DNA of 64,000 nucleotides from NCBI GenBank assembly GCA_022539475.1, contig VCMS01000273.1:31901-95900 (forward strand). The letters run 5' to 3'. This stretch comes from Gracilaria domingensis. Taxonomy: Eukaryota > Rhodophyta > Florideophyceae > Gracilariales > Gracilariaceae. The notes under the pieces are model-generated. The model saw only the letters and a list, made by a program, of their open reading frames with translations, was not told where the DNA came from and did not search any database. This document shows positions 1 to 9,744 of this stretch, in pieces. How positions within the stretch are numbered: the stretch's first letter is position 1; each line of letters begins with the position of its first letter. The translations under genes and the position numbers were made by a program.

Positions 1-730
1 AAACGCAACCGCACTTGCGTACACGTAGTCGGTAGAAGCGTGGATGGAATTCACCCAGGTGAGCATGTGCATTTATAGTCGGACAAGAATGCCGATTATC
101 AGCATTCTAGATCTTATACTCGAATCTGAGAGCGAATAGATAAACCGTCTCCCTCCACACGGCAGTCGTGACTGCAGCTCTATGTCGCGCGAGCATCCTG
201 ACCGCGCTCATGCTAGCCACGTTCCAAATCTTCAGCGTAGCATCCTTCGAAGCAGACACCACCAAACAACATCGTTCATCCAAATGATACGGCTTCAAAC
301 CCAAATCCGTCACCCATTTGCGATGGGAAGCCAAGCTCTCACCAGTTCCTTCTCAACGTCTCAGATCCATACCCGACCGTCCTTCGAAGCAGAATCCAAT
401 CGACTCCCCTCTGTAGAAAATGCCAACGCCAGCACTCAATCGCGATGACCGACAAGGAAAGCTTCGGCAACTGCGCCTCCGCATTCCACAATCTGACGGT
501 TGTATGGCCAGAACCCGTCGCTGGCAAGCGACAATCCGGCGAGAAACACGCCGTCGGCGCCATCCGACTGCATCGCGCGCCGCCCAACTCGTCGAAGAAG
601 ACCGCGCAGCACAGGACGCGGTATGAAAGACTCTCACCGACGACGCCGCCGTGCACGTGGCACGTGACGCGTGTATTCGCGCAGGCATACACAGCGGTAG
701 CGGCCCCAGCCTGTGGCCCACTTGGCACGG
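1..730 (-). pseudogene. NLE1: Notchless/Rsa4 (NLE1) WD40 protein, decayed partial copy
   Basis: The minus strand reads as successive WD40 blades of the Notchless family, an assembly factor that works with the Rea1/Midasin ATPase on pre-60S ribosomes. Blades are recognisable at about 530-480 (ATGSGHTTVRLWNAEA), 460-350 (GHRD then VLALAF), 334-145 (ASHRKWVTDLGLKPYHLDER, then SASKDATLKIWNVAS) and at the left edge (WVNSIHASTDYVYASAVAF, the family's 'WVNTLALSTDY' segment). The order matches NLE1, so the gene continues off the window. It is broken: a frame change near 450 is followed by TGA at 436-438 where the family has Trp, and the segment around 130-60 is badly eroded. The N-terminal NLE domain is not convincing upstream of 730. 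It lies head-to-head with the phytol-kinase remnant. Family identity is fairly sure; pseudogene status follows from the breaks, unless the assembly is error-rich. Confidence 0.75.
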
Positions 731-883
731 AGGCGAGTCGCGACGCCTCCTCCAGCTGAATATTGGCAATGATCGCAGCTGCCGATTCAGGTGCTGACCT
801 CCGCAGTCCGCCAACATCTGCCGACGCCGCGCCGCTGTCGCGCGCCGCGTCGCACCCTCACGGTGTGCGCGCGGCCGTCCGCC
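731..883. promoter_or_regulatory. Intergenic space between two divergent gene remnants
   Basis: About 150 bases separate the Notchless remnant (minus) from the first plausible ATG (884) of the phytol-kinase remnant (plus). Any promoter would have to be shared here. The stretch is GC- and CG-rich with no clear TATA element. The regulatory role is inferred from gene orientation alone. Confidence 0.25.
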
Positions 884-1498
884 ATGAGGGCGACGTGCTT
901 CCTCTCGCCGCTTCCGTCGTTTCAGACCGGCCGTTTCCACGCCGCCACGCACGCTCTCCATCGCATCGCGCTCATTCCCGCCGCCCGCAAGCCGCGCCTG
1001 CCTGCAGCGCGGCGCGAAGCGCGCGCTCATGCTGCCGGCGCTCGCTGACGCGTCGTGCGACGCGCAGCTCACGCTGGCGATCGTCGGCGCCGTCACGCTT
1101 TGGCTGGGCGTCTGGCAACGGGTAACAGCGCTTGGGCTGGTTTTCTCGCGCACGACGAGGAAGATCATCCAAATCAGTTGCGGGCCGGCTTTCCTTGTGT
1201 TGTGGCCGCTGTATAGCGCGACCACCGACCCGCGTCTGTGTGCCGCCTGCGTGCCGCTGTTGTTCCCCGCTGTGCCTGTAGTGTCAGGCTTTTTGTCTGC
1301 CACCTCCGCGCGAAGCGCGTTGGCGTGCGCGTTGTCGAGAGAGGGAAGCGCGCGTGAGGCTCTACACGAACCGCTGATCTACAGTGTGACGCTGCTGCTG
1401 CTCACGTTCTTTCTGTTCCGCACGCCGGCCGCAGCGGTTGGCTTCACCCAGCAAATGTACTTGCCTCAATGGAAGGAGCCGTACTTAGCGGAAAGCTA
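884..1498 (+). pseudogene. Phytol/farnesol kinase-like (VTE5/FOLK family), 3'-truncated
   Basis: From about 1059 to 1440 the plus strand reads WLGVWQRVTALGLVFSRTTR, then KIIQISCGPAFLVLWPLYS, then a CVPLL segment, ALSREGSAREALHEPLIYSV and TLLLLTFFLFRTPAAAVG. This is the order of motifs in plastid phytol/farnesol kinases: RK..H region, 'WPLYS', 'SREG..ELL.GPL.Y', hydrophobic segments. These membrane enzymes phosphorylate prenyl alcohols in tocopherol/chlorophyll-phytol salvage. An ATG at 884 opens a basic, Ser/Arg-rich leader resembling a plastid transit peptide, but that frame ends at 1048. The domain is in another frame (ATG 1029, or open from 888), so a frame change separates leader and domain. 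The expected GDG-containing C-terminal part is missing: after about 1440 the frame gives an unrelated tail to the stop at 1497. It therefore looks like a truncated host gene, and it is the best evidence here for a photosynthetic genome. Confidence 0.65.
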
Positions 1499-1682
1499 AC
1501 AGTAACTGAGATAGTTTCAAATATAGACGTGCTGGTTGAACGAAGGAAGTCAAAGTCCTTGGAAGCACCCCCAGTCAGTCCCGCTGTATACTGTGCTCGG
1601 TAAACCAACTTTTGTAAGCAGAAAAAAGCTTTACTCTTTGCCGGCCCTTTGCCCGTTGACTAGCGTTAACTTTCGAAACACT

Positions 1683-3475
1683 CTAAGAAAGATGGAACGA
1701 CCTCTGTCCTTCACGAACAGCGTAAAGCACCTGCTTCTTCGCAATCTCATAAGAACTATACTCCGGGAGTTTGAAATAATTTGTGCTAGTCATCACGGTT
1801 GCAAACACTGGTCCAGAGAGTGCCCGCTTTCCGGGGTACGTCGCACAATTGTTAGACTGGGATGCAATTTGCTCAGCCCCCCAGAGGAAGAGCTGGAGAG
1901 CCAGTAGTAAATTGGATGAAACGCTGTTGATCTTCTTCATCCAATTCTGTTAGAAGTTGTAGGAAGTACTTCACCGCAGCGCTCTCGTGGCTTAATCCAT
2001 GATCACATCGCGTAGAATGAACCAAAAAGTTCATAGTCCACTTCTCATATGGCGGACCGCAGAAAAACAACTCAAGTTCAGCGCTTCGGAACACTAGAAG
2101 ACTCGTGATATCAATTAGCTCACCCAAGCCTCTCAAAAGCGTTTCAGCTTGCTGATACACACCTCCAAAAAGCACATGGTATGTCACTCTTCTCACGAAC
2201 TCTTCAGCATTCTGCTCATTTACTTCAATATTGCTTCCGCCTTTCACAAGTTCTATCGAATCATCACCGGGCAAAACAAATGTCAGACAAAGGGCTGGTA
2301 TCGAATCGCCTTCATTGTCACCCACCATTCTTATAATTGATTGCAGCGAAACAGCGAGTTGATGGTCAACATTATCCAACAGTTTCATAGCCGATTTCTC
2401 GCTAGTGTATCTCTGCCACACCTTCTTTCGATCTATATCTCGATCGCCAATCTGTCGCGTTTGTTGCTTCCGAATCTACTTTCCAGGATGGATGACGAGC
2501 CTGATGAATCTGAACGTGAGGGCCCACAGCTGTCGAATATTACTCGACAGTATGCCGGGAGAAGTTCCGAGAAAGTGTTCTAAAACCTCATATCCAGCAA
2601 GCGACCGTCAATAACAGCCTTACCCAGAGGACGACCAATGAATTGGAACAAAGAGCAAGTCTTCGAAGCCGCAGATTTCTGGGCTTCACTAATCGTTACT
2701 GGTAGGCCTGAAGGGAGAAATCCTGTCCCAGTAGGCACTACGTAGCTTGGAGGCTCGCTCTGAACTGCGACTGTCGGTTTCGTGTTAGATTGCCTTCGAC
2801 TTCTTCGTCGTGTAGAGGACTGACGAACTGGGACGTGAAATTATCTCGAATATGATGAATGAAGTGTGTTGCCGTTTCCGATTCTGCCTTCGTTTTGATT
2901 GTCTGCGAACTGCTACTTCTCCAAAGCTTCAGATCTACCATCTGAATTTCTTTCGAGGTAAGAATGTAAAACTAAAGAGTAGGTCCCAATCCTGCTCCAT
3001 CCTCGTTGATGTATTCGACCTCTAGCACTGTACCATGAGGGCAATACATGTTCATCACCTTGATCGCCGATTCGACGATTCGGTCGCGATAGATTCGAAC
3101 CTTTTGACGTCGAATACGCCCTTTCCTTGTTTCGCTTTCACGCTGGTGTCGAGAAGATCTGTTACTCGCAACCCCTGACATTTCATTACGCTTCTGCAAC
3201 AAATGAAGCGCTTGCGAAACGCCCAGAGAAGTTGACTGAAACAGAGTTCTTTTGATATCAAACGGGATTAGAAATGACGATTCTCTCGCTACTGTGAAGC
3301 AGCACAGGGGCACAATCCCTCCACATAACGCAATAGGATCATAGAACTTTCTAGTCACCTTAGCAGTAGAAGATGCAACAGTGCTTGCGCCCACAGAAGT
3401 CGAACAAAAACTTAGTTCCTCCGATACCCAGTGCAGATGCTTCAAGACCGCAATAACCGATGCGAAAGATGGCAC
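1683..3475 (-). pseudogene. HECT-type E3 ubiquitin ligase catalytic domain, broken
   Basis: Reading right to left, the minus strand gives a K-HECT/TRIP12/UPL3-type catalytic region: a pre-HECT segment (DPIALCGGIVPLC, FLIPFDIKRTLFQSTSLG), [132 protein letters not shown], a 'HSLDQCL' segment carrying the expected active-site Cys, [20 protein letters not shown] and the C-terminal GQRSFHLS ending at the stop at 1683. The domain transfers ubiquitin through a Cys thioester. The reading moves between frames many times, including two changes between 1880 and 1790 around the Cys segment, so it cannot make a full protein as it stands. Upstream on the same strand lie ankyrin repeats that probably belong to the same gene. 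Confidence 0.8.
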
Positions 3476-3559
3476 TAAACCAGTCGCCGATAGCTTGTAA
3501 GGTGAAAGGATAAGTTACACATGATCCAACGCCTTGAACCGTAGTTGTCCGCACAGTGC

Positions 3560-4800
3560 AAATTGGAGCCGCACTGCAGCAACCGCTTCTTCACCATCTC
3601 AACGTGTCCCTTCATCGCGCCTAGATGAAAAGCATTGCTATCGTAGATGTCTGCACTGTTCACGTCGGCGCCGCGCTCCAGAATTTCCTTTGTAATCTCT
3701 ATGTGTCCGTCCATCGCGGTCAGATGCAACGCATTCCGAACATGGTTGTCTGCACTGTGCAAGTCGGCGCCGGGCTACAGCAGCTTCTTTACCACCTCAA
3801 AGTGTCCGTTTTGGGTGGCATAAGCAACACATTTCGACCAAAGTGTCTGCGCTGTGCACGTCAACCTTAACCACCTCCATGTGTCCGTATCGGGCGGCAT
3901 GATGCGACGCATTCCGAGATCGTCTGCGCTGTGCGACACTGTGCTGCAGAAGCTCGTTCATCACCTCCAAGTATCCATACATCGCCCTGAGATGCAACGC
4001 ATTCCGATCGTACTTGTCTATGCTGTACAAGTCGGCGCCACGCGACAACAGCAGCTCCTTCTACACCTCAACGTGCCCTTTCACCGCGCTCAAATGCAGT
4101 GCATTGTGACGATAGTTCTCTAGGCCATGCAGGTCCGAGCCGTGCTGCAACAGATCCTTCACCATCTCAATCTGTCCGTATGCGGCATCATGATGCAGCA
4201 CTTTCCGACCGAAGCTGTCTGCGCTGTGCAAGTCGACACCAAATTACAGCAAAACCTTCCTAATCTCTATGTTTCCATCGCTGGCAGCATGATGCAACGC
4301 ATTCTTACCGTCGTGATCTGCACTGTGCACGTCCGCGCCGCGATGCAGCAGCTCCTTCACCATTTCAATGTGCCGTTTCGGGCGACAATATGCACCGCAT
4401 TCTGACCAGCATTGGTCGCAGCATCTGGTTTCAAGCCGCGCTGAAATAGATCTCTCACAACGTTCAGGTGTTCACTCGAGGTAGCAAAATGCAATACATT
4501 CCCATCAGCTATCGTTGCACTCTGGACGTCAACGACGTGCTGCAGCTCGTTCACAACGCACATGTGCCCGTTCATGGCGAAAAAATGCAATGCACTCCAT
4601 CCATCTTCGGTTGCAGAGTGCGCGTCTGCGCTGGGCTGCAACAGCTTGTTCAAATTGTCTCTCTGTCCGCACCGAGCGGCAATACGCAACCCTTCGTCCT
4701 TATCTTTGGTTGATTCAGGCACTTCGGTGCCGTGCGGCTGTAGCTTGTCCACGACATCCATGGTTTCCTTCAAGGCGGCAATATGCAATGACGATACTGG
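3560..4800 (-). pseudogene. Ankyrin-repeat array, probable N-terminal half of the HECT ligase
   Basis: The minus strand carries roughly a dozen 33-residue ankyrin repeats, e.g. DGWSALHFFAMNGHMCVVNE (near 4600), KYDRNALHLRAMYGYLEVMN (near 4000) and VRNALHLTAMDGHIEITKEI (near 3720), each with the TALHxAAxxGHxEVV pattern and 'GADVHSAD'-type linkers at about 99-base spacing. The frame breaks several times. The array runs directly into the pre-HECT region on the same strand, with only about 80-100 bases between them. Ankyrin plus HECT architecture is known in animals (HACE1), but the HECT part here resembles TRIP12/UPL3, which normally follows ARM-type repeats. That combination is an inference from adjacency. 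Confidence 0.7.
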
Positions 4801-5225
4801 TCATCCGTATGCTGTTCCTCCCCGCGCTGCAACGGTTCCTTCACTGAAGAGGAGTTGATGGGCGTTTATGGGACTCCCATGCTTCCATGCTTCGGAAGCA
4901 TTGAGCAGTGATTTACGCTCATGCGAGGTGGCGGCGATGACGGCTGCGGCGAAGCACGCGCGACGGACGACGGGACGACTGCAAGCGTTGAGTGGGTGCA
5001 CTCGCGAGAAATTCAGGGCGGTGCGAAACAAACAACGAGCGAGTTTTTGTTCTGTACAAAGTGAGGGCGGGGAAGCGAGGCGTGTAGGGTTGGTAGGAGC
5101 ACAAGCCAAAGTGGTGAAACTTCCACCACTTTGCCTTGCCTGCGGAAGAAGGTTTGCTGGAGACGGGTCGTTGCAGACGCGCCTCGTCAGACATTTCATA
5201 ATGTCATTCTGATGTACTGGCAGCG
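4801..5225 (-). other. Unassigned stretch upstream of the ankyrin array
   Basis: Both strands are open for 90-130 codons here (minus 5199-4801 and 5194-4919; plus 4868-5212). The minus strand could hold the start of the ankyrin-HECT gene, but no motif supports a particular frame. An inverted pair GGTGGAAGTTT/AAACTTCCACC occurs near 5112-5125. I cannot assign a product. Confidence 0.2.
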
Positions 5226-5230
5226 GACGA

Positions 5231-5719
5231 GGTCAAGTTGTGTTAGGGTCGCTACCGTAACACAACTTGACCACCCTGCCCGTGGGCAGATTACGTTTTG
5301 GACGGTGTTGCGTGCTTTGTGTGTTTTGGGAGGTCTGTGGACGCTACCAGAATGTGGCGAAAACGTGCCCGCGGGCAGGGGGGGGGTCGGTCGTGTTAGG
5401 GTAGGTACCCTAACACGACCGGACCCCCCCGCCCGCGGGCATAAAATCGCACATTTTTCAAAAAATCGGCCAAAACGTGCCCGCGGGCGGGGGGGTCCGG
5501 TCGTGTTAGGGTAGCTACCCTAACACGACCGGACCCCCCCCACCCGCGGGCATAAAAAAGCACATTTTTTAAAAAACCAGCCAAAACGTGCCCGCGGACG
5601 GGGGGTCCGGCTGTTTTAGGGTAGCCACCCTAACACAACCAACCCCCCCCCCCCCCCTCCCACGGCCGCGGGCACATTCTGGCTACGTTTAGGCACCATG
5701 CCAAGACCTCCCAAAACAC
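5231..5719. repeat. Foldback repeat: four dyads in a roughly 111-bp tandem, with outer inverted arms
   Basis: Four dyad units occupy 5231-5272, 5364-5440, 5476-5551 and 5587-5673. Units 2 to 4 start 112 and 111 bases apart. Each has the order GCCCGCGGGC, G-run, GTGTTAGGGTA and its mirror image, so it can fold into a long hairpin. Units 2-4 are enclosed by an outer inverted repeat: 5321-5358 begins GTGTTTTGGGAGGTCT, and 5674-5719 ends AGACCTCCCAAAACAC. The spacers between units carry CACATTTTT and AAAACGTG. No coding sequence is seen. This resembles a foldback-type element or MITE amplified in tandem. The TTAGGG/CCCTAA in each core may be chance. Confidence 0.75.
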
Positions 5720-6330
5720 CTTCCTCGACACTTCCCGCACTCATTACGGTGTACCCGCCCCCAACACGTGAACAGTGCTGGCCACGTGGATGGGCGGGAG
5801 GTAAAAGGACTGTACAGACAACGCCGGCTGTACATAAATGAGAGTATATCTCGAGTATTATGAGCGCTTAAAAAGCACAATTCGAGAGCGCACACATTAC
5901 TCGCATCAGTCTAGATCCACTAAAACCCCTGCTCGCGGACACATTTTAAAACCATTTTTCAGCCTTTCGACACCTCCCAAAACACAGTTTGATGCATTAC
6001 TGACAGTCCTTTTTTTCCAAGCACAATATACATTCATCAGACAAGACTCAGCTATTTTTCGTATCCAATTGATGCTGACCTAGTAAAAAAACTGACGACC
6101 ATGCGTTTGCTACAAGTTGTGTACGTACTGACACACGACACTTTTTACACTGCTCAATGCAGAAAAGTGACGAACTATGAAAGCGCCTCAACAGCCGCAC
6201 GCACGAAAGTGGTAATGCGCCGGGATGAGCTGCAGAAAAACAGAGTAACGAGAGTTAGTAGCTACTTAAAATACTCGCCACCATTGTTTCCGGTGAATAT
6301 ACAAATTCTACGGATGATTTAGATGAAGTA
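5720..6330. other. No gene; eroded piece of the foldback repeat
   Basis: The stretch 5930-5990 repeats parts of the foldback unit (CGGACACATTTTAAAA and CACCTCCCAAAACACA), so it is probably a decayed copy or edge. The short open frames at 5838-6083 and 6101-6322 show no recognisable motif. Confidence 0.35.
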
Positions 6331-8026
6331 ATACCGTCTAGCATGAGCGCACCAGCTCTGGCGTTTTATGTTAATATCTGAATCTAATTGGTTCGTTACG
6401 ACGGGCGGGTAAACAGCAATGAAGGCCTTCAACGACCATAGAATCCCCGAATTATAGTGGTAGTGGATATCTCTGCGGAACACTAAAAAGAACTAAATGG
6501 AGTCATGATAAGCTAACTGCTACATGATCCTCACAGGTTTAGAGAACGGGGGCTGTAGCAGCTCCTATGTGCTAAATTCATTCAGTTTAAAACTCTATGG
6601 AAGGAAAACGCGAAAAGAGTCGTAGGTGAAAGCAAAACAGATGGTAGTCATGAAAACCCTTCAGCCCGGCGTGCTTGGGCTCGTAGCACATGACAATAGT
6701 TCCAATATTGAAATCGTATCGCTTCAGCTCCCATTAACAAGGCCTGTCAACAACATTACAAGAGAAGACATAAATCGACGTGTTGTAGAGATACCGTAAA
6801 ATGCTGCCAATGGTGTTAGTTCTTCTTCTGTTAAGAGCCGTGATAAAACTTCAGAGTTCCAGTTCCAAAGCTATGAATTGCTGCGGACCACTTTGTCGAG
6901 GAGCATTTAAAGGCTTCAATCTGCCACCTTAGAGACAAAATAGAGCTTTCACTACACCATGGGCCACGATTGAACCTATAAGTAGTCCAAGCGACGTCCG
7001 AGTACTGAGAGAAAATTGTTCTGATTGGGGCCGTGTCCTGCGCTCGCTATCAGATTTCAAAGAATTCCATCATGAAAGCAAAAACATTTCAATGTCTTTG
7101 TATGTTTTGGCATCCATCATTCGAAGGAGATCTGCCTTAATGAAGGTTCCATTCAGTAACCTGCCTTTCTTCGGCGTAAACAAATCTATATGCAAACCTC
7201 TGGCAGAAAAATTGCATTGCATGGGGGATAGATTTGCGTTTGTAAAGTTCTGGATTTGAGTACGTATCGTTCGAAATGAACGTGACGCGGATGATTCTAT
7301 TGCAGTGCTTAGGGTCTCTGACTACAGTCTCTCGATTTCTGGAGTATTAATCGGTTTCAATATGCCGAGATGCAAGTTGCGTAACTGTTCAAAGAGAGCT
7401 CTCCTTGTTCCGAACAGACTGCATGGAAATAACCCCTGGATGAATCTTACGGTCAAGGAGGTTTTGATGCACGACAGAATAAGAGATATGGAATTAGAAC
7501 GCATGAGAGTATCCGACTTAGATCTCCTCTCCCTTGCACGACGTAAACTTCTTTCTCCTTCGCCTTTCTTTGCATATTCGAGAATAACTGAGTATGTCTT
7601 TCTGACTCTTCAAGAACTATCACTAAAAGTTTTAGTGTGGTTTTGAGAGGGTCCAGTGAATGACGTAAGAACATTACTGCATAAAGATGAGGGAGGGGAT
7701 TTGCAGCTACGACAAGGGCTTTGCGTTTTGGTCTCATGAAGAGTAGACAGAATGTCCTTAGCCTCAGAATATCCGCACAAAAACTTGCAGAAAAAGGCAC
7801 ACTCGATATAGTGCGTCTTCGCCGATGAAATGAAAACCTTTTTGCATTAGATTTAGAATTTGCTACAAGATTTGACGAAAAGATTCTTGAAGGATGTGCA
7901 TCCTGGAATCGCGTAGAGACTTCCTAGAGAGGAATGGGATTGCGTCTGCTTCAAGTACAGTTTTTCGCATCTGAAGTTCAGATGCGAAAAACTGTACTAG
8001 TGTTGTAGGAAAGTATGCCACTACTG
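6331..8026 (-). pseudogene. Decayed 3' part of a transposase-like gene (copy A)
   Basis: Immediately downstream (minus strand) of the zinc-finger protein of copy A, short coding-like blocks appear in shifting frames. The best is around 7795-7690: CGYSEAKDILSTLHETKTQS followed by PCRSCKSPPSSL. A position with 'D.P....L.....S...C..C' is typical of tnp2 (CACTA), Plavaka and related KDZ transposases. Another block near 7210-7080 reads LFTPKKGRLLNGTFIKADLL. A second frame (7800-7453, minus) is open for 115 codons but is probably a shadow. Left of about 6900 I see no convincing coding. This part is absent from copy B. Assignment is tentative. Confidence 0.35.
7954..7998. repeat. Perfect 45-bp palindrome, 22-bp arms, 1-base centre
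   Basis: AGTACAGTTTTTCGCATCTG starts the left arm and its exact reverse complement follows after a single central base at 7976. It lies at the left boundary of the part shared by copies A and B, in decayed coding sequence. Arms this perfect imply a recent fold-back duplication or an assembly artefact. Confidence 0.9.
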
Positions 8027-8174
8027 TGAGGTCATCACGGATGCGCTTACGTCGTAGCTCGTCGGAGAAGTTGAGAAAGATGAGGTGAAGAGGATAAGCA
8101 GTAACCGATGTTTTCTTTAGAGTTGTTGAAGACTTATCGGTGCATACCTGCAGATGACCTACGAAAGATTCCCT

Positions 8175-9104
8175 TTAACTTATTTCTTGGGAGTACCACA
8201 CTATTCTACTATCCAAAGAGCCCCTCACTACTTCCTTAAGTTTTGAGGTGGCGTCTCTTGCGAGAGAGCCGGACATGGGGTGAGATATTTTCGTGGAGTG
8301 GGTCTGAGGTATAGGGTGGAAGAATGTGTTTTCGTTGTTAGCCAACTGGAGCTGTTTAACAAGTGTCTGAACGGAGTCTCTCGTGTAGATGGTGGCGCTG
8401 AACTTACATCCTTCTGGCGAGACAGTTCTGCGATTGAAACCGTCCTTTGAGGCATATCGTTCGAAAATGGCGTTCTTCAGTTCTGTACAGCGCTTGGAAC
8501 TTGTTATGGTCTCGTTGAATCGCTTTTGCGAGAATCGCGGGTCCCGAAGTAGCCCAATTAGCTCGTCTGCCTCACGATGACCAAGGTTGGAAGCTACTGA
8601 AGCCAGACAAACCGTGAGATAATCCATATGCAAATCACCGAGGGTCTCCTCAGAAGGCACTGGGCGGGAACTGCTTCCGTGTTCTCGCTCTAATGACGCG
8701 GGACCCGGGGAAGGAGAAACACAATGCGAAGTGTCCGGAATGGGAGGGGCGCACGGAGTGGGGTCGACGATGTCCTCGGACACCGAAGGCTCGGGAAGGC
8801 GACAAGGGGCAGTGACCGTTTCGGAAGATGCGGGCGCGGGCGCGGAAAGCTTGAGACGCTTGCTTCTCCGAATGGGCCGGCTATTGTCGTCTTCCAGCGC
8901 TGCTTTCAGACGAAACGGGCAATGGTTGACATGCTGTTGAAGAGATAAGACTCCTCGGCGAGTAACGAAGGGGCACCCACGCTTCTTATGTGTACAGTAG
9001 TAGACCATGGGAAGAAGAAATGAACGAGAAACGACGACAAAGACTGCAAGGGATGGTTGTAAGAAGGGAGAAGGAGGTCGAGCGACAGTCAAGATCGACG
9101 TCAT
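8175..9104 (-). CDS. Transposon protein with N-terminal Cys/His zinc motif (copy A)
   Basis: This is a 309-residue frame. Near residue 35 it has YYCTHKKRGCPFVTRRG then LSLQQHVNHCPF, a Cys/His zinc-binding pattern like the N-terminal finger of many transposases. Next come a basic patch (RPIRRSKRLKL, a likely nuclear signal), about 80 residues rich in Pro and Ser, and a conserved-looking C-terminal part ending SLDSRIVWYSQEIS. In the other copy the frame continues past this point with LQVYTDKSSTTLKQTSV and a hydrophobic LHLIFLNFSDEL. In tnp2/Plavaka/KDZ transposases, a 'DKT....... YPvyltlgNl' segment follows a comparable N-terminus. That match is by eye only. The ATG at 9104 is upstream of the finger; a second one precedes VYYCTHKKRG. 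The stop at 8175 probably truncates it. Confidence 0.6.
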   Translation of the reverse strand: MTSILTVARPPSPFLQPSLAVFVVVSRSFLLPMVYYCTHKKRGCPFVTRRGVLSLQQHVNHCPFRLKAALEDDNSRPIRRSKRLKLSAPAPASSETVTAPCRLPEPSVSEDIVDPTPCAPPIPDTSHCVSPSPGPASLEREHGSSSRPVPSEETLGDLHMDYLTVCLASVASNLGHREADELIGLLRDPRFSQKRFNETITSSKRCTELKNAIFERYASKDGFNRRTVSPEGCKFSATIYTRDSVQTLVKQLQLANNENTFFHPIPQTHSTKISHPMSGSLARDATSKLKEVVRGSLDSRIVWYSQEIS

Positions 9105-9341
9105 GCTGAGAACGGAGAATATATTTTGAGTTTAAATCACGTGCTTTCGTTCAAAAAGGAACGTAGGTACACGTCGACCTCAACACAAGGGTGTACTTCT
9201 CGTATTATCTACCACTGGTTATAAACCTGTGGTTTCGCAACGTTGTACGCTTTACACCTGTCCAGTCTCGCACAGAAAAATAAATCTCTTCCCTCCGCCG
9301 CCGCCGCCGCGCCTCCGGCGTCCGACATACCGTTACCGTCG

Positions 9342-9718
9342 GGCGTTCTACTCCGCCGGAGTAGAACGCCATAAAGCGGACATCATCCGTATCTCATGGA
9401 TGTATTCCGTGCAGTCTATTCGTACGTTCTTCCATATCCTTCCACGTATCTTTGCTCTAAACTAACCAATCCTCACCGCGTTTCTTCGCGCTCTGCGACA
9501 TGCAAACGGCAGGAAATAAGTTTTCACCCTCAACCTTTTCTATTTGTCCAAGATATAGAACGATTGAAGGGTGAAAACGGGAACCCGGTAACCCAAAGCG
9601 ACGACTGTAAGTACGCGAACAATGGTTCATTTCGTTGCGCCATAGGCTCTATCTTCGCCTCTTGCGCTACTTTTCAAAAGTAGCGCAAGACGCGAGAAGC
9701 TAGACCCTACTGCGCAAC
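9342..9718. repeat. Three strong hairpins 5' of the zinc-finger gene (copy A)
   Basis: 9342-9370 has 13-bp perfect arms (GGCGTTCTACTCC) and a 3-base loop. 9520-9578 has arms GTTTTCACCCTCAACC and GGTTGAGGGTGAAAAC-like, with mismatches. 9634-9718 has arms of about 42 bp beginning GTTGCGCCATAGGCTCT, meeting at TTGCGCTACTTTTCAAAAGT. In copy B the last two recur (e.g. 13090-13174), and the first is replaced by a different hairpin at about 12768-12828. Confidence 0.8.
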
Positions 9719-9744
9719 AAACCAAGTTGGTTCCTTGGCGATCT

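Noticed and set aside
353-1303. 316-codon open frame on the minus strand
   Set aside because: It is an Arg-rich shadow lying opposite the phytol-kinase domain and across the Notchless remnant; the motifs are in other frames.
5395-5640. Interstitial telomere repeat (TTAGGG/CCCTAA)
   Set aside because: Only one TTAGGG per arm, in a longer conserved palindrome and never in tandem.
5364-5673. CRISPR-like array (regular units of about 111 bp)
   Set aside because: The units are long hairpins without unique spacers, in a eukaryotic setting; they fit a tandem foldback repeat.
7305-7646. 113-codon plus-strand frame
   Set aside because: No motif, and it overlaps minus-strand pieces that fit a transposase remnant better.
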